A stretch of 10,977 nucleotides of DNA from Fusobacterium sp. (GTDB lineage Bacteria; Fusobacteriota; Fusobacteriia; Fusobacteriales; Fusobacteriaceae): NCBI GenBank assembly GCA_018457305.1, contig JAGYHM010000039.1, positions 1 to 10,977 of the forward strand, in the 5' to 3' direction. The position numbers and the translations under genes are program-made. Below are positions 1-5,640 of this stretch, piece after piece. The notes under the pieces are model-generated. The model did no database searches, had not been told where the DNA came from, and saw only the letters and a list, made by a program, of their open reading frames with translations. Numbering within the stretch: the stretch's first letter is position 1; each line of letters starts with the position of its first letter.

Positions 1-17
1 ATAATAGAAAAAAGAAC

Positions 18-45
18 TTTAATAAATATTAAAATATGATATACT
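18..45 (+). promoter_or_regulatory. Putative extended -10 promoter for the peptide-binding lipoprotein gene
   Basis: TATACT at 40-45 is preceded by TG at 37-38, giving an extended -10 element (TGaTATACT). A weak -35-like TTTAAT lies at 18-23, 16 bases upstream. Transcription would start near 52, exactly where the repeat element begins, so the leader of about 200 bases would contain the whole repeat. The same TGaTATA arrangement occurs in front of the ABC-F gene at the other end of the window. AT-rich DNA gives chance matches, so confidence is moderate. Confidence 0.4.
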
Positions 46-51
46 ATTTTA

Positions 52-198
52 GAAAGGGAGACAGCGTTCGCTACATTCTACTTACACCGCTTTCAGCTAA
101 GCATCTTAGAGTTTCTAAATGAACAAGTTCATCAAGAAACTCTAAGAACTGTTTCCCTCTCTGCGAGGCTTGGGGCAAAGCCCCCAAGCCCCCAAAAA
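52..198 (+). repeat. GC-rich intergenic repeat element, copy A (with long internal hairpin)
   Basis: This element is strikingly GC-rich against its surroundings. It opens with GGGAGACAGCG (56-66) and ends with a TTGGGGC/GCCCCCAA hairpin (170-187) followed by CCCCCAAAAA. The outer arms GGGAGACAG (56-64) and CTGTTTCCC (149-157) are inverted repeats with one G-T pair. Inside lies a near-perfect 44-base hairpin (104-147): arms TCTTAGAGTTTCT and AGAAACTCTAAGA, then inner arms ATGAAC and GTTCAT. Copy D (3882-3955, opposite strand) shares both ends but lacks this internal hairpin, so copy A looks like the family unit plus an insert. It has no coding capacity of its own. It may be a MITE-like or REP-like element; the family is not named here. 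Confidence 0.75.
104..147 (+). other. Long inverted repeat (cruciform/hairpin) inside repeat copy A
   Basis: Thirteen perfectly complementary bases (104-116 with 135-147) enclose a two-base mismatch. A second perfect six-base stem follows (119-124 with 127-132), closed by a two-base AA loop. No T-run follows on the plus strand, so it is not a standard intrinsic terminator. If transcribed from the promoter near 40-45 it would form a very stable stem in the leader of the downstream lipoprotein gene. Confidence 0.75.
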
Positions 199-238
199 CA
201 AAAAATCAAATTATAATTTACTTAAATATAAAAAGAAG

Positions 239-244
239 AAGGAG
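239..244 (+). promoter_or_regulatory. Ribosome binding site fixing the start of the peptide-binding lipoprotein
   Basis: AAGGAG lies six bases before the ATG at 251. It decides the start against an in-frame ATG at 170, which lies inside the repeat and would put 27 lysine-rich residues in front of the signal peptide. Confidence 0.85.
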
Positions 245-250
245 AAGAAG

Positions 251-1708
251 ATGAAAAAAAAATTTATACTTTATTTTATCAGCATTTTTACTTTAATTTT
301 ATTTATTGGCTGTGGAAAAAAAGAAGATAAAAAAATAGTGAAACAAGAATTTTTTACCGTTATGCCAAAAGAAAAATATACTCTTAATCCACATATTTAC
401 AAAGATGATTACTCTCGTGCAATAATTATTCAACTGTGGGAGGGAATAACAGAACTAAAACCAGAAGGAGCAAGATTAGTTTCTGCTGATACTATTGAGC
501 ATTCAGAAGATTTTAAAACCTGGACTATTAAATTAAGAAAAGATTTAAAGTGGTCTGATGGGAAAAAAATAGATGCTGATACTTATTTAAAAAGTTGGTT
601 GTCTGCTTTACAAAATAAAGATGTTTCAGAGGAAGTATATAGATTATTTGTAATTGAAAATGCAAAAAATATTTTTGATAAAAAAAATAATATAGAGAAA
701 TTTGGAGTAGAAACTAAAGATAATATTTTAACAATTCATCTTAATACCCCAATTGAAAATTTTGATGAGTGGCTAGCAAATCCAATTTTTTATCCAATAA
801 GAGAAGAAAATAAAAATATTAAATTAGAAGAAAGTCAAAATTTAATTGTTAACGGTGCTTTCAAAGTAAAAAATATTTCTGAAGAAGAAATAAATTTAGA
901 AAAAAATAAAACTTACTGGGACAATATAAATACAAAATTAACTAATGTAAATATAGTTTTTGTCAAAGATAAAATAATGGCTTATGAAATGTTTCCAAGA
1001 TTAGAAATTGATTTCTTCGGAGCACCTTTTTATAGAATCCCTTATGAAAGAAGAAAACAATTTAGAACTTTACCAGAGGCAGTAATTTTCCCAGTTAATA
1101 GATATAGTTTTATTTCTTTTCCATCAAATAATAAATTTATAAATTCTAGAGAAGTTAAACAAACTATGTATGCTGTGAGTGATCCTAATTTTATGGGAGA
1201 GGTTATTATGCAAAATAATTCTCCAAGTATCTTTAAACACCCTCAACCAGATTCTGCTGTTAGAGAAAAAGCAAAAGAAGAATTTTTAGCTTTAAAAGAT
1301 AAAGATAAAATAAGTTTTGAAGATAAAGTTTTTACTGCATATAGAGTTGGAGGAAGACTTTTTGAAACAAGATATATTTTATCTGTTTTAAAAGAATGGA
1401 TAAGTTTATTTAAGATGCCAATAAGAGTTACATCTTCTAAAGAAAATACTCCTGATTTTGCCCTAAATAAATATCTTATTGGAAGCAATAATATAAAAGA
1501 TTTTTATTATTATATAAATTATAAGTATCAAAACTTAGATGAGAAATTACTTATAAAATCTGAAAAAGAATTTTTAGAAAAACTTCCTGTTTTACCTTTA
1601 AATAAAATTTATGATTCTGTTTTAGTTCAATCTCAAGTTGATGGACTTTATTTAGAACCAAATGGGGATTTACATTTAAAATATATAAATATATTAAATC
1701 TTGATTAA
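251..1708 (+). CDS. Oligopeptide ABC transporter substrate-binding lipoprotein (SBP family 5, OppA-like), short form
   Basis: This 485-residue protein is the extracytoplasmic solute receptor of a peptide-type ABC importer. It has a lysine-rich start, a hydrophobic stretch and a lipobox-like FIGC with Cys21 as the likely lipidated residue. The family 5 pattern is clear in the N-terminal half: LNPHIY at the mature start, then an LWEGIT segment, then TWTIKLRKDLKWSDGKKI with the conserved W-SDG core. The C-terminal half keeps the closing PVLPL and GLYLEPNGDLHLKY segments. The usual W-x-x-D-x-x-DP stretch before it is not recognisable and is replaced by a tyrosine-rich segment, so the protein is somewhat shorter than the usual 500-550 residues. 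No Opp permease or ATPase genes lie beside it, so it is an orphan receptor in this window. The substrate could be peptides, nickel or heme; peptides are the default. The gene converges on the minus-strand cluster. Confidence 0.85.
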   Translation: MKKKFILYFISIFTLILFIGCGKKEDKKIVKQEFFTVMPKEKYTLNPHIYKDDYSRAIIIQLWEGITELKPEGARLVSADTIEHSEDFKTWTIKLRKDLKWSDGKKIDADTYLKSWLSALQNKDVSEEVYRLFVIENAKNIFDKKNNIEKFGVETKDNILTIHLNTPIENFDEWLANPIFYPIREENKNIKLEESQNLIVNGAFKVKNISEEEINLEKNKTYWDNINTKLTNVNIVFVKDKIMAYEMFPRLEIDFFGAPFYRIPYERRKQFRTLPEAVIFPVNRYSFISFPSNNKFINSREVKQTMYAVSDPNFMGEVIMQNNSPSIFKHPQPDSAVREKAKEEFLALKDKDKISFEDKVFTAYRVGGRLFETRYILSVLKEWISLFKMPIRVTSSKENTPDFALNKYLIGSNNIKDFYYYINYKYQNLDEKLLIKSEKEFLEKLPVLPLNKIYDSVLVQSQVDGLYLEPNGDLHLKYINILNLD

Positions 1709-1780
1709 AGAAAGAGCGACAGCGTCCCTACAGGACTGCCCCCCTCTCTTGTGGGGGCTACGCCCCCAGACCCCCAAAAA
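1709..1780 (+). repeat. GC-rich intergenic repeat element, copy B
   Basis: This copy is in the same orientation as copy A and begins at the stop codon of the peptide-binding gene. It keeps GACAGCG (1718-1724), ACTG and CCCTCTCT, then a perfect 7-bp hairpin TGGGGGC-TAC-GCCCCCA (1752-1768), then CCCCCAAAAA (1771-1780). The internal long hairpin of copy A is missing. No T-run follows the GC hairpin, so it is a poor intrinsic terminator on this strand. Confidence 0.7.
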
Positions 1781-1797
1781 TAATGTTATAAATTTAA

Positions 1798-1852
1798 GGG
1801 GGTTGTGGCGATAGCCCCAAATAGAAAGGAGAACAGCGCAGCGGGGGGAGCC
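1798..1852 (-). repeat. GC-rich intergenic repeat element, copy C (inverted relative to copy B)
   Basis: Read on the minus strand, this copy shows CTGTTCTCCTTTCT, then TTTGGGGCTATCGCC, then ACAACCCCC. It closely matches copy D, which has CTGTCTCCTTTCTC then TTGGGGCTATCGCCCC. Copies B and C face each other tail to tail, 17 bases apart. CCCCC at 1771-1775 can pair with GGGGG at 1798-1802 to make a larger fold. One base of the GGGGC stem has changed, so it looks degraded. Confidence 0.6.
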
Positions 1853-1873
1853 AAAAAAAATTATTTAGTTATA

Positions 1874-1911
1874 AAAAAAGAAATAAGTTTTTATAAACCT
1901 ATTTCTTTTTT
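1874..1911 (-). terminator. Intrinsic terminator of the minus-strand cluster, probably bidirectional
   Basis: Arms at 1875-1890 and 1895-1910 enclose a 4-base loop, with one further pair at 1874/1911. In the minus-strand RNA all 17 pairs form, one of them G-U, and the U-rich arm continues into TTTTTTTAT. In the plus-strand RNA there is one A-C mismatch, and the hairpin runs into TTCTTTTTTATTTTAT. It lies just beyond the stop of the last minus-strand gene and can also end transcripts of the convergent lipoprotein gene. Confidence 0.8.
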
Positions 1912-1927
1912 ATTTTATATAAATTTT

Positions 1928-2602
1928 TTATTTTAAATTTTTTCCCTCTGTTAAAATTCCCTCTGACATTGTAAAAACTTTTTTCCCATATTTTAAAGTA
2001 TCTAACTCATGAGTTACAACAAGAACAGTCGTTCCTTTTTCATTTATTCTTGTTAAAAGTTCCATAACCTCTTTTGTATTTTCAACATCTAAATCAGAAG
2101 TTGGCTCATCTGCAATTAAAATTTTAGGTTCATTTATCAAAGCTCTTGCTATAATAATTTTTCTCATCTCTCCACCAGATAATTCTTTTGGATAAGATTT
2201 TGCTAAGTGCTCTGCTCCCAACTCTTTTAAAAAATACATAGCCTTTGCCTCTGAATCTCCCTCTCTATCATAAAGTTCATACGGCAACATAATATTTTCC
2301 AAAACTGTTAGATAAGATAAAAGTGGTGGTGATTGAGGAATAAATCCAATATTTTCATTTCTATATTTTGATTTTTCATCGTCATCTAATTTTAAATAAT
2401 TAGTATTATCTAAAATTACTTCTCCCTCATCTGCATTTAAAAGTCCACCAACTATATTAAGTAAAGTTGATTTTCCACTTCCACTTCTACCAATTATATG
2501 AATAAAATCTCCCTCTTTAATTTCTAAATTTACATTATTTACTGCCTTAAAAGGAAGCCCTGCTCTATTATAAATCTTTGTAATATTTTTTATTTTTAAC
2601 AT
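1928..2602 (-). CDS. ABC transporter ATP-binding protein (MacB/LolD type), partner of the DUF4418-linked permease
   Basis: This is a 224-residue cytoplasmic ATPase. Seen in order: Walker A GRSGSGKST (38-46), Q-loop glutamine at about 90 (IPQS), signature LSGGE (141-145), Walker B ILIADE with catalytic Glu166, D-loop SDLD, and H-loop His198 in VVTHE. All catalytic elements are intact. The length and the LPYELY region fit the FtsE/LolD/MacB-ATPase branch that partners FtsX-like permeases. It starts five bases after the stop of the permease gene, and its GAGGAGG ribosome binding site is encoded by the last Glu-Glu-Val codons of that permease. Translation is therefore very probably coupled. It is the last gene before a strong terminator. 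The transported substrate cannot be read from the ATPase. Confidence 0.93.
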   Translation of the reverse strand: MLKIKNITKIYNRAGLPFKAVNNVNLEIKEGDFIHIIGRSGSGKSTLLNIVGGLLNADEGEVILDNTNYLKLDDDEKSKYRNENIGFIPQSPPLLSYLTVLENIMLPYELYDREGDSEAKAMYFLKELGAEHLAKSYPKELSGGEMRKIIIARALINEPKILIADEPTSDLDVENTKEVMELLTRINEKGTTVLVVTHELDTLKYGKKVFTMSEGILTEGKNLK

Positions 2603-2607
2603 TTAAA

Positions 2608-3813
2608 TTAGACCTCCTCTTTAAAACTTAAATAACTATCTTTTTTTATTATTTTATTTGCAACTCTAAGTGTAGCAAGTGGTCCTATAATAGTTGCTAA
2701 AATAAAACTCATTAAGAAAATTAAGCTATGTAAACTTATACTTGGAGATAAAAATGGCATAGAGAAAACATCTGCAACTTTTGGAAGCCCTATTAAAGAT
2801 ACTAAAACTCCTAAAAAACTTCCTAGTACTGCTCCGTAAAGTGAAATTAAAGTTGCCTCTGATAAAATAATATTTCTCAATTTTTTCTTTGAAGCTCCTA
2901 AAATTCTTAAAATTGCCATTTCTTTTTTTCTTTCATTAAATACTGCAATAAAACTTGTTCCTAAAATTATTACTGCCAAACACCAAAGTGCAACTATAAA
3001 AAATACTATACAAGTTGCTAAAGTTTTTAAATTGGAAGAAATTGAATTTACAAATTTCTTACTAAACATTGCAAATATTCCTTCTCTACCTAAAGTTCTT
3101 GAAATTTTTGAAGCAAGTTTAACAGAATCTGTTCCTGCCTTTGCCTTTATCATAACAGAAGAAATTATATCTTCTTCTGCAACTCTATTTGCAGTAATTC
3201 TTTGAGATTCTTTTGCTAACATTCTGGCAGTATTTTTATTGACAAAGACTGTTGCATCAAAGCCCATACCAGTTTGTTTTAGTCTGGCAGTAATTTTTAA
3301 ATTTTTATTGAAAAATAAAATATTATCTCCAACTTTTCCTCTCACACGATTTCCAATAATAACTTCTCCATCTTTTAATTCTTTATCAAATTCATGATTT
3401 ATCCAAGGACTTATTAAGAAATCACTTTTAATATCTATTCCAATAATTTGAACTGGATATGCACAACAAGCTGCTGATAAAGTTGCTATATAAATTTGAG
3501 GTGTCATTTTTTCTATTTCATCAAATTGTTTTAATTTATCTAAAGTATTTTCTGGTAAATAAAAGCTAGAAGGCTCTCCTTTTAAAAGAACACTTTCTAT
3601 ATCTGCCCTATATCCAGCAGGAACAACGATTACATCTGCTCCTAATCTATTTGATAAACTTTCCAATCCTTGACTAAGACTAACAGAAAAAATTGACCCT
3701 ACATATAAAATTATAGAAAATATTGCAACAAGTATTATCATATAAGCACTTCTAAGTGGTTTTTGTCTTATATTTTCCATTGCTAAGTTGTAAGTTGTAA
3801 GTTTTCTTTTCAT
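2608..3813 (-). CDS. FtsX/MacB-type ABC permease with an external Cys-Cys motif
   Basis: This is a 401-residue inner-membrane protein. A first membrane segment lies at about 23-45 and is followed by a roughly 210-residue external MacB-PCD-like domain. Three more membrane segments (about 263-290, 310-345, 355-380) make up the FtsX domain. The loop ERKKEMAILRILGASKKKL between the second and third segments is the classic FtsX coupling region. The external domain contains adjacent cysteines at 116-117 in SAACCAYP, followed by QIIGID and SPWI. An exposed Cys-Cys pair is unusual for MacB or LolC proteins and suggests metal binding or thiol redox. I chose the ATG at 3811-3813, eight bases after AAGGA; a GTG directly before it is also in frame. 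With only one permease gene for its ATPase, a homodimer is likely. No MacA-type adaptor gene is nearby, which argues against macrolide export. Confidence 0.9.
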   Translation of the reverse strand: MKRKLTTYNLAMENIRQKPLRSAYMIILVAIFSIILYVGSIFSVSLSQGLESLSNRLGADVIVVPAGYRADIESVLLKGEPSSFYLPENTLDKLKQFDEIEKMTPQIYIATLSAACCAYPVQIIGIDIKSDFLISPWINHEFDKELKDGEVIIGNRVRGKVGDNILFFNKNLKITARLKQTGMGFDATVFVNKNTARMLAKESQRITANRVAEEDIISSVMIKAKAGTDSVKLASKISRTLGREGIFAMFSKKFVNSISSNLKTLATCIVFFIVALWCLAVIILGTSFIAVFNERKKEMAILRILGASKKKLRNIILSEATLISLYGAVLGSFLGVLVSLIGLPKVADVFSMPFLSPSISLHSLIFLMSFILATIIGPLATLRVANKIIKKDSYLSFKEEV

Positions 3814-3819
3814 CACTTT

Positions 3820-3856
3820 TTTCCTTTCAATTTTTATTTTGTATCATTCCGCTTAT
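3820..3856 (-). promoter_or_regulatory. Leader motif shared with the DUF4418 gene (possible promoter)
   Basis: On the minus strand, ATAAG is followed by GATACAAAATAAAA, 32 bases before the permease ATG. The DUF4418 gene has ATAAG then GATACAGAATAAAA, 34 bases before its ATG. TGaTACAAA resembles an extended -10 element with four of six bases, and TTGATA lies upstream with a spacing too short for a good promoter. It may be a weak internal promoter or simply a duplicated leader. Confidence 0.3.
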
Positions 3857-3881
3857 TATCAATCCTTTAATTTTTTTGTTT

Positions 3882-3955
3882 TGTGGGGTTTGGGGCGATA
3901 GCCCCAAGCCTCGCAGAGAAAGGAGACAGTGAGCAAATGCGAACGCTGTCTCCTC
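3882..3955 (-). repeat. GC-rich intergenic repeat element, copy D
   Basis: This is the most compact intact copy. Read on the minus strand it starts GAGGAGACAGCGTTCGC, has the closing arm CTGTCTCCT, then TCTCTGCGAGGC, then a perfect TTGGGGC-TATC-GCCCCAA hairpin and ACCCCACAAAA. The 9-bp arms (3921-3929 and 3946-3954) are perfectly complementary around a 16-base loop. It fills most of the gap between the DUF4418 gene and the next permease. It could attenuate or process the transcript there. On the plus strand the large hairpin is followed by TCTTTTT, but no plus-strand gene needs a terminator here. Confidence 0.75.
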
Positions 3956-3958
3956 TTT

Positions 3959-4408
3959 TTAATTATCTCTTTTTAAAAAAAGATAAATTAAATTTATTAT
4001 CATAACAAGGGCAAGTATTCCTCCTACCATTCCACTAACACCAAAAGTATTGTTTTTTAAGCATTGCATCATAGGATTACCACAGAAACCATAAGCATTT
4101 CCCACTTCATTAGTAAAACTAATTATTCTATTAGGTATCATGTAAATTAAAGCAGCAAGAACAATATTTACCAAACAAGCAAGTATTCTTATATATTTTC
4201 CCCAAGAATATTTAACAAGCAAAAACATAACTAAACTCACAATAAAAATAAAAACTGCTAACTTCATAACTAAATTTCCACTATAAAAACAACCCATTGG
4301 TAAACCTTTAGAATTAAGTTTAGTACAAATTGGTGCTATATATTTTGGTACTAAATATAATACTACCGCTAAAATCATTGCCAAAATTTCAAATAATCTT
4401 TTTTTCAT
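3959..4408 (-). CDS. DUF4418 family small membrane protein with paired external cysteines
   Basis: This protein has 149 residues and four membrane segments (about 6-22, 46-65, 73-92, 123-145). The positive N-terminus should be cytoplasmic, placing loops 1 and 3 outside. Loop 1 carries Cys28 and Cys40 (APICTK, LPMGCFYSG). Loop 3 carries Cys109 and Cys116 (YGFCGNPMMQC). This layout of two cysteine pairs next to methionines matches DUF4418, a family of unknown function. Met/Cys-rich outer loops suggest a soft-metal site or disulfide chemistry; this is inference. I chose the ATG at 4406-4408, eight bases after GGAGG; an in-frame TTG five codons upstream overlaps that binding site and is unlikely. 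The gene lies between a flavin-type lipoprotein gene and an FtsX-type permease gene, which ties it to the transporter cluster. Confidence 0.8.
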   Translation of the reverse strand: MKKRLFEILAMILAVVLYLVPKYIAPICTKLNSKGLPMGCFYSGNLVMKLAVFIFIVSLVMFLLVKYSWGKYIRILACLVNIVLAALIYMIPNRIISFTNEVGNAYGFCGNPMMQCLKNNTFGVSGMVGGILALVMIINLIYLFLKRDN

Positions 4409-4416
4409 CTTTAAAT

Positions 4417-4450
4417 CCTCCAAGTAAATTTTATTCTGTATCGTCCTTAT
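4417..4450 (-). promoter_or_regulatory. Leader motif of the DUF4418 gene, shared with the permease at 2608-3813
   Basis: The minus strand reads ATAAG, then GATACAGAATAAAA, then the GGAGG ribosome binding site (4417-4421). Order and distance match the leader of the following permease gene, where the motif is GATACAAAATAAAA. It may be a weak promoter or a common leader; no clear -35 element is visible. Confidence 0.25.
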
Positions 4451-4462
4451 TTATTAGAAAAT

Positions 4463-4882
4463 TTATTGTTTTTGACTTTTTAAAGCTTTTAAAGTAGCCG
4501 CTTTAAAGTCTTTATATGAACCAGTAGCTCCAGATACAGCATCAACTTTTTCTATATCTTGAACTTTTAAAAGTAATTTTGGGTATTGTTTCATTCCAGC
4601 AACAGCTTTTTGAGCAACTTTATATAAATGTTCTGGTTTATCTTTACAATAGTTTTCATCTTTTATAATATTCTTTTTATCTCTGTATTCAGCCATTACA
4701 TTTACAATTTTTTTATTTTTCACTTCAAGTGTAACTTTTGTGTAATTTGCTGGATTACCCTCTGAAACTTCTCCAACATAAGTTCCATCTTCTAAGTTAA
4801 TTTGACTTTCTTTTTCTCCACCACAAGAAGTTAAAAAAACTAATGCTCCTATAAGTATAAATAAACTAAAAAACTTTTTCAT
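4463..4882 (-). CDS. FMN-binding domain lipoprotein, predicted covalently flavinylated
   Basis: This 139-residue lipoprotein has the lipobox LTSC, with Cys20 as the lipidation site. The remainder is a single FMN_bind domain, beginning with DGTYVGE (about 32-38) and running through VTLEVKNKKIVNV. It ends with the flavinylation motif VDAVSGATGS (113-122). In NqrC, RnfG and related proteins an ApbE flavin transferase attaches FMN through a phosphoester to the threonine of SGAT, here Thr120. The predicted role is therefore a one-domain electron carrier on the outer face of the cytoplasmic membrane. No ApbE gene is in the window. An additional Cys79 lies in the mature domain. The start is firm: AGGAGG lies five bases before the ATG. 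The gene sits 38 bases after the ATPase gene and before the DUF4418 gene, suggesting it delivers electrons to, or takes them from, this transporter assembly. Confidence 0.88.
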   Translation of the reverse strand: MKKFFSLFILIGALVFLTSCGGEKESQINLEDGTYVGEVSEGNPANYTKVTLEVKNKKIVNVMAEYRDKKNIIKDENYCKDKPEHLYKVAQKAVAGMKQYPKLLLKVQDIEKVDAVSGATGSYKDFKAATLKALKSQKQ

Positions 4883-4920
4883 TTTTACCTCCTCTATTTT
4901 TTATTATAAATTTTTATTTT

Positions 4921-5616
4921 TTATCTTTGTTGTATATCTTTCACTACTTTTCCATACTCTAAAACTATTTTTCTTTCTGCTACATCTCCAACCTCATTAT
5001 CATGAGTAACAACAATTATTGTAGTTCCTTCTTTATGTAATTTTTCTAAAATATCTATAACTATTTTTTCGTTTACCTCATCTAAGTTTCCAGTTGGTTC
5101 ATCAGCCAAAATTATTTCTGGGCAATTTATCAAGGCTCTGGCTATACAAACTCTTTGTTGTTCCCCACCAGAAAGTTGGTTAGGTAAGTGGTTTGCTCTT
5201 TCTTTTAATCCAACTCTTTCAAGTGCTTTAAGAGCCTCCTCTTCATCTGTAATACTGTGATAATATTGTGCCACCATAACATTTTCAAGAGCAGTTAAAT
5301 ACGGTATCAAATGAAATTGTTGAAATATTAAACCAATTTTTTCTCTTCTTATAGTTGTTAAACTTTGTTGACTTTCTTTCGTAATATCTTGTCCATCTAA
5401 AATAACCTGTCCCATAGTTGGTTTATCCATACAACCAATAATATTCATCATAGTTGTTTTTCCTGACCCAGATGAGCCCATAAAAGCAACCCAATCACCT
5501 TTTCTTATAGTTAAATTTATATTACTAAGAGCATGAAGTTCTCCATAAATTTTAGATACATCTTTTACTTCTAACAAAATTTCTCTTTCTTCTTTTATAT
5601 TTTTTTTGTTTTCCAT
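4921..5616 (-). CDS. ABC transporter ATP-binding protein (MacB/LolD type; Cj1663-like position)
   Basis: This is a 231-residue cytoplasmic ATPase. Seen: Walker [10 protein letters not shown] (47-55), Q-loop FQQFHL (Gln99), signature LSGGE (148-152), Walker B IILADE with Glu173, D-loop GNLD, and H-loop His205 in VVTHD. All are intact. The sequence is typical of ATPases that drive FtsX/MacB permeases. It follows two permease genes, so the expected complex is a permease heterodimer on an ATPase homodimer, as in LolCDE. I chose the ATG at 5614-5616, although the AAGGAG before it is 11 bases away. An in-frame GTG at 5635-5637 would place the binding site inside the gene and has none of its own. 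The order DUF2318, permease, permease, ATPase matches Cj1660-Cj1663 of the Campylobacter p19 iron locus. Confidence 0.92.
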   Translation of the reverse strand: MENKKNIKEEREILLEVKDVSKIYGELHALSNINLTIRKGDWVAFMGSSGSGKTTMMNIIGCMDKPTMGQVILDGQDITKESQQSLTTIRREKIGLIFQQFHLIPYLTALENVMVAQYYHSITDEEEALKALERVGLKERANHLPNQLSGGEQQRVCIARALINCPEIILADEPTGNLDEVNEKIVIDILEKLHKEGTTIIVVTHDNEVGDVAERKIVLEYGKVVKDIQQR

Positions 5617-5640
5617 TTTTATTTTATCTCCTTCCACTCT

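Noticed and set aside
170..250. Upstream in-frame ATG extending the peptide-binding protein by 27 residues
   Set aside because: It lies in the repeat hairpin, has no ribosome binding site, and would bury the lipoprotein signal peptide. The ATG at 251 has AAGGAG six bases before it.
1243..1488. Minus-strand open frame of 81 residues
   Set aside because: It lies fully inside the peptide-binding gene on the other strand, has no ribosome binding site and no recognisable protein.
3918..3958. Plus-strand intrinsic terminator at repeat copy D
   Set aside because: The stem followed by TCTTTTT looks terminator-like on the plus strand, but no plus-strand gene precedes it, and the same arms recur in other copies as part of the repeat.
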